Shown: positions 57,801 through 64,000 of the stretch, piece by piece | Layout of the letters: each line of letters begins with the position of its first letter | Numbering within the stretch: the first letter of the stretch is position 1 | From: Ceratopteris richardii | Lineage: Eukaryota > Streptophyta > Polypodiopsida > Polypodiales > Pteridaceae | Direction: 5' to 3' | Length of the DNA stretch: 64,000 nt | Assembly (NCBI GenBank): GCA_020310875.1 | Contig: CM035413.1 | Coordinates: 165,911,806 to 165,975,805, forward strand | Position numbers and translations under genes: made by a program | The notes under the pieces: generated by a model | Databases searched by the model: none | What the model saw: the letters and a program-made list of their open reading frames with translations, nothing else | Told to the model about the DNA's origin: nothing

Positions 57801-58940
57801 AATTGGGTAACTTGAACCAGAAACTAACTGGATCTAACTGAATGAGTCCACTTGCTAACTAAATCTGTCAACTTATCTAACCAGGGAATAGCACCCACAC
57901 AAATAGGCTGTTTCAGAGCCACTTTAATGAAATATTCATAGACCCTTGCAACTATTTATATACATTTGCATAGAAATTACATTTCAATGGCAAGAGTATG
58001 GTATGTCCATGAGGATGTCTAAACTCATGTAGAGATTTGTATCTAAGAGTCTCTTTCTTGGGAGAAAATCAAGTCAAAGTTGTGTTAAATGTGGGAGACT
58101 AATGACATCTTTATAGTATTACCCTCCTCACTTTAGTTCATATTCACATTTATCTTGTAACTCACTGTTGAAATGGAAAATCACTATGAATAAACATTCT
58201 AGTACAGAACCTTGCAACTATTTATATACATTTGCATGGAAATTAAACTTCAATGGCAACAGTATGGTATGTACATGAGGATTTCTAATCTCATGTAGAA
58301 GTTTTTTCTTAGAGTCTGTTGCTTGGGAGAAAATTAGGTCTAAGTTGTGAGATTAATGACATCTTTATAGTGTTATCCTCCACACTTTAGTTCATATTCA
58401 CATTTATCTTGTAACACATTGTTGAAATGGAAAATCAATGTATGAATATACTTTCTGTGTGCCTCTTTTACACATAATTCTTTTTCAATATACTTTCATC
58501 TACCTCTTTGATATCTAGCCAAGACCACAATAAAACCTAATCCTTGAGATCTTAACCAAATGTAAAATTTCTTCTTGTATAGTGTTCAATGGCATAGCAT
58601 ATTCCAGTTGGAACTCAACTTGGATATATTCCAGTTGTAAAATTTCTTCTTGTAAAATTTCTCCAAACAATTTTATTATATATTCCTGTTGGAACTCAAC
58701 TTGGATATATTTTGATTCATTCACAATGCTTAGACTGAATGACTCATATGTAGTTAGAAATCAACTGTGTTTCTCATTTGAATCAAAAGTGAATCAAATC
58801 TTTGGTTCCCTTATTAGTGTATATTTGAGTAATTAAGTGATTTGATGTTTTATGTTATTTAATGTACTTTAATAAGCTTTTGATTTCATATCTTCTTGAT
58901 GTGACATTTGATGTGATATCTTCACTTGATCTCGGATTTC
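57801..58940. other. Intergenic region between divergent genes A and B, with a 266-bp tandem duplication
   Basis: Two direct copies of about 240-266 bp begin with CCTTGCAACTATTTATATAC at 57944 and 58210. Each runs through GGTATG...CATGAGGAT and CTTTAGTTCATATTCACATT to TGAAATGGAAAATCA. A smaller repeat, TGGAACTCAACTTGGATATAT, occurs at 58609 and 58690. No coding region is seen. It must hold the promoters of both genes. Confidence 0.75.
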
Positions 58941-58944
58941 TACT

Positions 58945-58954
58945 TATTTAAAAA
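58945..58954 (+). promoter_or_regulatory. Candidate TATA box of gene A
   Basis: TATTTAAAAA lies 38 bases before the ATG at 58992, so transcription would start shortly before that codon. This argues for 58992 as the start; the in-frame sequence upstream has no ATG. Confidence 0.5.
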
Positions 58955-58991
58955 GGTCATTCATCTTCAGTCTTCTGTGAACTCAGTGAAG

Positions 58992-61730
58992 ATGAGCTCA
59001 ATCTTTTCAGTGGATGCTTGGGCATCAGCTTCCTCTGCTCATATTGATTCATTATTCTCAGTTGAACCTTTCCAGAGAAGTGATGATCCCTATGATTTAG
59101 AACGTGCTGATGATTCCATGTTTTTTGTTGAGTCATTTAAGTTATCCAATTCACAGTGCAATGCTGCTCAACCAAATGCACCTCTTGATCTCCCATCTGA
59201 TCCAACCATTGATCTCCCTTCTGACTCAAGTGCATGTGGAGCAACGAAAAAGCAAAGCAAGCTCAATCTACGATTTAAAAGAAGGTCTCGTGAAGTAAGT
59301 CGAAAAAGATTTAAATTTCTTACTTCAGATAGACAGATTGCATTGGATATTGTGAAGCATTGTTGTGGTTTGAAATGCTTGTATAATTTAGGGATGAAGA
59401 AACTAAAGCACATAAGAGTAAAATTCCTCCATTTAGATAGTGAAAGGCAAGATATATACCTTGTTTCTTGCATGCAAATGATTGAGGATAACATGTCAGT
59501 AACGCGTGTTGGTTTTGAATATTTCTTTACTCAAGGGATGCCATGCTGTAGGGCTGCATTTAAAATTGCAATGGGTGTAGGAAATTTTAGAATACATAGG
59601 GTTCAACAAGGGTTTTTGAATGGGGATCTCATTTTGGATACGTTCCATGTTGGGACCAAAGGATCTGTTGGACGTCATGCAATGAATTGGATGATGAACT
59701 ATTTTAGCTTGCATTGTGAAGTTATGCCTACAACTGGAAGGTTGCACTTGTCAGATAACTTTACTCGTCGAGAGGTATTTCAAATATATAGAGAAGACAT
59801 GGAAAATAGAAATGAGAAGTATGTGTTGTATCGTCACTTTACTCGATTATGGAAGGAAGAGTTTAACAATGTTTCTATTCCTCGTAAAGTTAGAATGGGT
59901 GAATGTTCAGTTTGCGCCACTTTGAAAAACATGGCAAAAGGGGCTACAACACCACAGGAAAAGCATAATTTTAAAAACCTTCTTAACAATCATCGTGACA
60001 GTCAAGCATTAGAGAGAAAGAAAGCAATTCATCATCGAAGTAAGGCACTCATAAATCCGGAGCGTTATATGTGTTTGTTGATCGATGGTATGGATAAAAA
60101 AAAAACTTGTTTGCCACATTTTTATCGCATCCCTAAGGACATTGGAGATGAAGTCCTTGTGCAAATGCATTTGGTTGGCGCTTTGGTATACAATGGAACT
60201 GTAATGTCCAAGGTTTTCTTCACATATCCGAATGTGCATAATGATCCAAACCTTACAGTTACTGTCATTCATCGTGTTTTGCAATCATGGAAGGGTCTTT
60301 TGCCACCAACTCTATATTTGCAACTAGATAATACTCCAAGAGAGAATAAAAATTCTACAGTCTTTGGATATTTAAGCATGCTTGTTGAAAAACAGGTATT
60401 TCAGAAGGTTAAGGTAAATTTTCTTCTGGTTGGCCACACTCATGATCACATTGATCAAATGTTCAGTACTTTCTCTAAGAAGTTGGCACGTAACAATGCT
60501 TTTACTCTTCCGATTTTATCTGAGCTGATTTCAGAAGCATATACTCCAAAACCAGAAGTTCAACACCTCACACAGATTTATGACTTTAAGCACTTTTGCT
60601 CAATGGGCCTTGATAACAGTGCTAAGGTTTTGGCTCCATTGCACAATATTAGTTTCAACCATGTATTCTTGATGAGGAGGGTTGATGAAATAACCCTTTT
60701 ATTTGCAAAGCAGTATTCATCTTCTCTTGGGTGGGAGCCTAAAGAGGGATGCAGTTTCTTATTGCAGGTGCCTAATTTGTCTACTGTAACAGTGTATGGT
60801 GCAGAACAATCACCATATGAAGATAAAAACAATACAGAAAGATGTGGAAGTGTGGTTGATCAAAGTAAAAGCTGGATGCATGCACTCATTGAAAAGAAGA
60901 GACATATTGAGCGTGCAAAAAAATATGCTGGAGATCAAGATGTATCTTGGTGGGAGGACTTTTTCAATCATCAAGAAGAGATTATACAGTATACAATTGC
61001 AGGTCACTGGCCAGTTGATGTTCCATTCACATGGGATTTTTGTACACAAAGATCCGTGAATGTGGCCCAAGCATGTAATGCAGATGCACTTCAAAGTTTT
61101 ATACATCCACCAGAAAGAAATATTTATGTAGGCCCAAGGATGACAAAACAGGCAGAAGCAAGATGGCAAGGAAATTTAATAGAGATAAATGTTGGAACGC
61201 TTATTGCAGTACTTGCTGATGGTGATGAGGCTACCAGACCATTTTGGATTGCAAAGGTTTTAGAGATAACTAAAGATATTGATCAGAGAAGAATAGAGGC
61301 TTTGGTGGTGCATTGGTATTACACTAAAAGTAGTAATGCATTCACAGGTAAATATAACTTAGAAATGGTGTGTGATACTAAACGAACAGGTTCAAAAAGG
61401 AAAAAGAATATTCGAAGCACATCCACTCTTAAAATGGATGATGTAGATATTCTTGTTTATGATTTTTCCTTGACAAAAACTGGTCACTTGAGGAAACCAA
61501 CCATCAACATGATAAAACAAAAGCTTCCAGATGTATGTGGTACAGGAAATCATAGGAAAACAAGAAGAGTTGTGCATGATCCTGCAAAATTTGGTATGTA
61601 CGTGGATGAAGATAGAGCTCTTGTGGATATAGAAGAAGAAGAAGAGAGCTCTCAACAGTATGAGACTGAATCAAGTGCATCAGATGATGAGGGTGTAGAC
61701 ATAGATCGACAAAGTTGTGAGTTGCATTGA
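58992..61730 (+). CDS. Gene A: DDE-like transposase-like protein with C-terminal chromatin-reader-like domain, 912 aa
   Basis: A single open frame runs from ATG 58992 to TGA 61728-61730. After an acidic, serine-rich N-terminus comes a basic cluster (RFKRRSREVSRKRFKF, about 93-108), probably a nuclear signal. Cys/His-containing blocks follow (CCGLKC; MGECSVCATLKNMAKG). The conserved core has LLIDGMD with Asp365, LQLDNTPRENKN with Asp446 and Glu451, and GHTHDHIDQMF (481-491, Asp485, Asp488). Spacing and context suggest an RNase H-fold DDE/D nuclease. From memory this resembles the uncharacterised eukaryotic family annotated as DUF7869. Near 720-800 an SH3-like block (PFWIAKVLEI, VVHWYY) looks like a BAH- or chromo-type reader. 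The tail is acidic. It lacks introns. A decayed copy is A'. Transposase function is inference. Confidence 0.88.
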   Translation: MSSIFSVDAWASASSAHIDSLFSVEPFQRSDDPYDLERADDSMFFVESFKLSNSQCNAAQPNAPLDLPSDPTIDLPSDSSACGATKKQSKLNLRFKRRSREVSRKRFKFLTSDRQIALDIVKHCCGLKCLYNLGMKKLKHIRVKFLHLDSERQDIYLVSCMQMIEDNMSVTRVGFEYFFTQGMPCCRAAFKIAMGVGNFRIHRVQQGFLNGDLILDTFHVGTKGSVGRHAMNWMMNYFSLHCEVMPTTGRLHLSDNFTRREVFQIYREDMENRNEKYVLYRHFTRLWKEEFNNVSIPRKVRMGECSVCATLKNMAKGATTPQEKHNFKNLLNNHRDSQALERKKAIHHRSKALINPERYMCLLIDGMDKKKTCLPHFYRIPKDIGDEVLVQMHLVGALVYNGTVMSKVFFTYPNVHNDPNLTVTVIHRVLQSWKGLLPPTLYLQLDNTPRENKNSTVFGYLSMLVEKQVFQKVKVNFLLVGHTHDHIDQMFSTFSKKLARNNAFTLPILSELISEAYTPKPEVQHLTQIYDFKHFCSMGLDNSAKVLAPLHNISFNHVFLMRRVDEITLLFAKQYSSSLGWEPKEGCSFLLQVPNLSTVTVYGAEQSPYEDKNNTERCGSVVDQSKSWMHALIEKKRHIERAKKYAGDQDVSWWEDFFNHQEEIIQYTIAGHWPVDVPFTWDFCTQRSVNVAQACNADALQSFIHPPERNIYVGPRMTKQAEARWQGNLIEINVGTLIAVLADGDEATRPFWIAKVLEITKDIDQRRIEALVVHWYYTKSSNAFTGKYNLEMVCDTKRTGSKRKKNIRSTSTLKMDDVDILVYDFSLTKTGHLRKPTINMIKQKLPDVCGTGNHRKTRRVVHDPAKFGMYVDEDRALVDIEEEEESSQQYETESSASDDEGVDIDRQSCELH

Positions 61731-61894
61731 AGCTCTCAGACATTTTTAGTGCTTATGTAAATGCCTCAAAGTAGTTTGGTTAATGAAACCATGTTTTGTA
61801 GCAATTTTGAATAACAATCAGATATCCACCCATTAAAGATATGTCTAAAATGTTATTTTTGTGTAAAAACTATTGATTTCTACATTCTTATATA

Positions 61895-61990
61895 TATTTT
61901 AGACATGTCAATGTCTTATCATATAGATTTTGGACATGTCAATGTCTTATCATATACATTTTGGGACACGTCAATGCCTAATATAGTGAA
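61895..61990 (+). repeat. Three tandem copies of a ~33-bp repeat in the gene A 3' flank
   Basis: TTTAGACATGTCAATGTCTT, then ATCATATA, is followed by TTTGGACATGTCAATGTCTT, then ATCATATA, and by a diverged third copy TTTGGGACACGTCAATGCCT. Such subterminal repeats are common near DNA transposon ends, but no function is shown. Confidence 0.75.
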
Positions 61991-62039
61991 ATTTTGACTA
62001 CATTTTGAGCTCATTTTTTTTTGAGAAAATGACAAAAAA

Positions 62040-62135
62040 CGTCAAAAATTACTTGTTTTCACCTCATTTTTGTAATATATGTATACTGGTGTAAAGGAAT
62101 TCCAAAAATGAGGTGAAAACATGTAATTTTTGACG
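62040..62135. repeat. 33-bp inverted repeat (hairpin) downstream of gene A
   Basis: The arms 62040-62072 and 62103-62135 (starting CGTCAAAAATTAC and ending GTAATTTTTGACG) pair over 33 bases with a mismatch near the middle, across a 30-base loop. It lies about 310 bases after the gene A stop and 50 bases before the copia B2 LTR. It could be a terminal hairpin of the A/B unit or a tiny foldback element. Confidence 0.85.
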
Positions 62136-62183
62136 AGATTGTTCTCTTTTTACGACATAGTTCTCGTTTGTTACGACTCGCTG

Positions 62184-62428
62184 TTGAGCACAAATGCAGC
62201 AAGACACACAAAGAAGATGATGGCTGGAATAGCTCTCTCTATTGATGATGAACTGAACTAAAGTAATAGCTGAATAATATCCCTAAGTACAAAGTACCAC
62301 GACATATGAGAGTATCAAGTATGTGGTAACATGGGGAAAAAACCTCTAGCTACCACTAGAGTAAAAAGTGCCCATGTATAGGGAAAAGGTTCACATCAAA
62401 GCTACTCGAGGAACACATAAGTGTAACA
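62184..62428 (-). repeat. Copia B2 3' LTR (about 245 bp, internally deleted)
   Basis: TGTTGAGCACAAATGCAGCAA is followed by the shared block, ending AAGTGTAACA. Compared with B1 and the fragment at 52399, about 45-50 bases (the GTGTGTAGAAG...CACACAAG part) are missing just after TGTT. Its polypurine complement ACCCCCCTCGAG follows at 62429-62440. Confidence 0.8.
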
Positions 62429-62479
62429 ACCCCCCTCGAGTGAATGATGTGAACACATACAGGGAGTGACAAACCAGCC

Positions 62480-63067
62480 CCCACAAGGTAATAAGCCTAA
62501 AGCTTTGCAAAAAGCTTCAAACTTTTCCCGTGGAAGAGCTTTGGTGAATATGTCTACCACACTATCTTGTGTAGGCACATATGCCAAATCAATATCTCTT
62601 GCATGAAGGTTCTCTCTCACATAGTGATAATGCACCTCAATATGTTTGGTCCGTGCATGAAATATTGGGTTTCGTGCAACAGCCAAAGCACTCTGACTAT
62701 CAGTGAGAATATGCGTAGTAGCATTAATCTCCATGCAAAGATCCATCAATAGGCATCTCAGCCATATACACTCCATTGTAGCTATGAAAACAACCCTGTA
62801 CTCAGCTTCACAACTCGATGTACCCACTGTAGGTTGCTTCTTACTCAACCAAGATATCCATGAGTCTCCAAGGAAAAAGCAATTACCACTAGTGGACACG
62901 TGAGTATCATAACAACTAGCCCAATCACTATCTGTAAAAGCATGCAAGCATGGCTGAATATCTCTGCCATAAAAGAGACCTAAGCTCAAAGTGCGTCGAA
63001 GATATCTAAACACACGTTTCACTGCTTGCCAATGCTTAATGTCAGGGCTATGCATGAATCGACTCAA
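62480..63067 (-). pseudogene. Copia B2 RNase H
   Basis: MSRFMHSPDIKHWQAVKRVF, FTDSDWASCYDTHVSTSGNC, CEAEYRVVF, LTDSQSALAVARNP and HTKHIEVHYHYVRE, ending ALPREKFEAFCKALGLLP, are all in one frame. RNase H motifs are complete, including the Asp of FTDSDW and the Glu of CEAEY. A stop just upstream (63068-63070) separates it from RT. Confidence 0.88.
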
Positions 63068-63079
63068 CTAGGAAACTAC

Positions 63080-64000
63080 ATATTGTATATCCGACCTTGT
63101 GTTGCATGCATATATAAGACATCCAATAGCTTGCTAATAAAGAGAAGTGTCAAATGCATCACTGGAATCCTCAACTGAGAACCTGAATCCTGTCTCAACT
63201 AGTGTGGAAATTGGCTTGCAATCCTCAAAGTCAAAATGCGAAAGTAGTTTTTCAACATACTTTGCTTGATGCATAACAATTCCCCCCTCAACGGGTACAA
63301 ATTGGATGCCAAGGTAGTAGCTCAAAAGACCAAGATAAGTGACATCAAAAGTATGCTGCAAATCAGCCATAAGAATGTCAAGTTTTGCATCACATGACCC
63401 AGTCAAGAGTATATCATCGACATAAAGAACATGCACTATAAGATCAGCCCCATTTTTGCGTATATAGAGTGTGCTTTCAATCAGACTACATGTGAAGCCA
63501 AGAGCAATCAAGTGCTTATGGATTTTGTCATAGCATGCATGTGGATCTTGCTTGAGACCATACAAGGCTTTATGCAAGCGACAAACCATATGCTCTTTCC
63601 CTTTCATAGCAAATCCAGGAGGTTGCTTCACATAAACCTCTTCTTCCAAATCACCATTGTCATGCGTGAAGTAGGTGCAAAACTTTCCTCATAATCAATG
63701 CCATATTGTTGTGCATATCCTTTGGCAACCAATCTGGCTTAGTAGCAATCAATGCTACCATCATATTTTCTCTTAATCTTATAAACCCAATTTGTACCAA
63801 TGGCATTCTCTTTTGGCAATTCACATAACTACCAAGTACCATTCATATGTATGGAATCCATTTCTGATTGCATAGCACTCATCCATTGTGGATCATCACA
63901 TGCATCTTCAAAAGAAAGTGGCTCTTCATTACATGCTATAGCAATAAGAGAATAATCCACAAAATTACTTGATGCATGGTGAGAGCTTGATCTTGTTCTA
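63080..64000 (-). pseudogene. Copia B2 reverse transcriptase (partial)
   Basis: RT shows [40 protein letters not shown], the catalytic VLYVDDILLTGS at 63405-63440, HTFDVTYLGLLSYYLGIQFV and ISTLVETGFRFSVED. A deletion near 63655 removes the LDIKTAFLNGD block, including the first catalytic Asp. Upstream frames (63660-63842) are broken. Not active. Confidence 0.87.

Larger units (their letters stand above)
62184..64000 (-). mobile_element. Copia B2: minus-strand copia element, runs off the window
   Basis: An LTR at 62184-62428, then RNase H, RT and the region before RT follow on the minus strand, same family as B1 (40836-43690). It is better preserved than B1 in the RT active site. The end of the window cuts it before integrase. 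Confidence 0.88.

Noticed and set aside
58926-58991. N-terminal extension of gene A by 22 codons
   Set aside because: The extension has no ATG and overlaps the TATA-like TATTTAAAAA at 58945. The ATG at 58992 is the first good start.
52476-62183. Terminal inverted repeats of the A/B unit
   Set aside because: I compared both flanks by eye and found no convincing inverted pair. The ends remain undefined, so no boundary is claimed.

Overview
The window looks like nuclear DNA of a land plant with a large, repeat-rich genome. Most of it is nested LTR retrotransposons of plant type: Ty1/copia elements with an initiator-Met primer site, and Ty3/gypsy elements with a GCATCGTTGCCGGGG primer site. It also holds a captured plant-type Argonaute fragment and one spliced gene with GT-AG introns. 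I cannot name the species. A seed-free plant (fern, lycophyte or bryophyte) is a weak guess from the unusual gene pair described below. I saw no rRNA, tRNA or CRISPR array.

Layout. 1-2340: a minus-strand LTR with its primer site, a gypsy downstream-ORF relic, and an array of degenerate ATCGCGAT palindromes. 2340-6520: decayed plus-strand copia element (copia-1). 6715-17779: plus-strand gypsy element coding only for Gag and protease, split by a minus-strand copia element (C1, 8097-14042) that is itself split by a solo LTR (8797-9617). Near its 3' end the gypsy element carries a piece of an Argonaute PIWI domain. 18150-18809: a minus-strand gypsy LTR. 19600-33013: an old, broken copy of a two-gene unit (A' and B'), into which copia C2 (perfect 5-bp target duplication), a second copia relic and a second Gag-protease gypsy element have inserted. 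33780-52475: gypsy and copia relics and a seven-unit tandem array of LTR-derived repeats. 53107-61730: the young, apparently intact copy of the two-gene unit. 62184-64000: another copia element running off the end.

The most interesting object is this two-gene unit. Gene B (minus, 57721-53107, six exons, 991 codons) encodes a ParB-like domain joined to a beta-class DNA amino-methyltransferase domain, a combination I know from bacteria and phages. Gene A (plus, 58992-61730, 912 aa) is an intronless DDE-like, transposase-like protein with a chromatin-reader-like C-terminus. The genes are divergent. Introns 1 and 3 of gene B are filled with a 19-bp palindrome (GTCGATGCC-W-GGCATCGAC), about 27 and 11 copies. 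The decayed copy keeps the divergent order, an intron at the same position, an exon of the same length and remnants of the palindrome. This implies that the unit duplicated as DNA and was not reverse-transcribed. I infer a DNA transposon that carries its own ParB-methyltransferase and arrays of candidate binding or modification sites.
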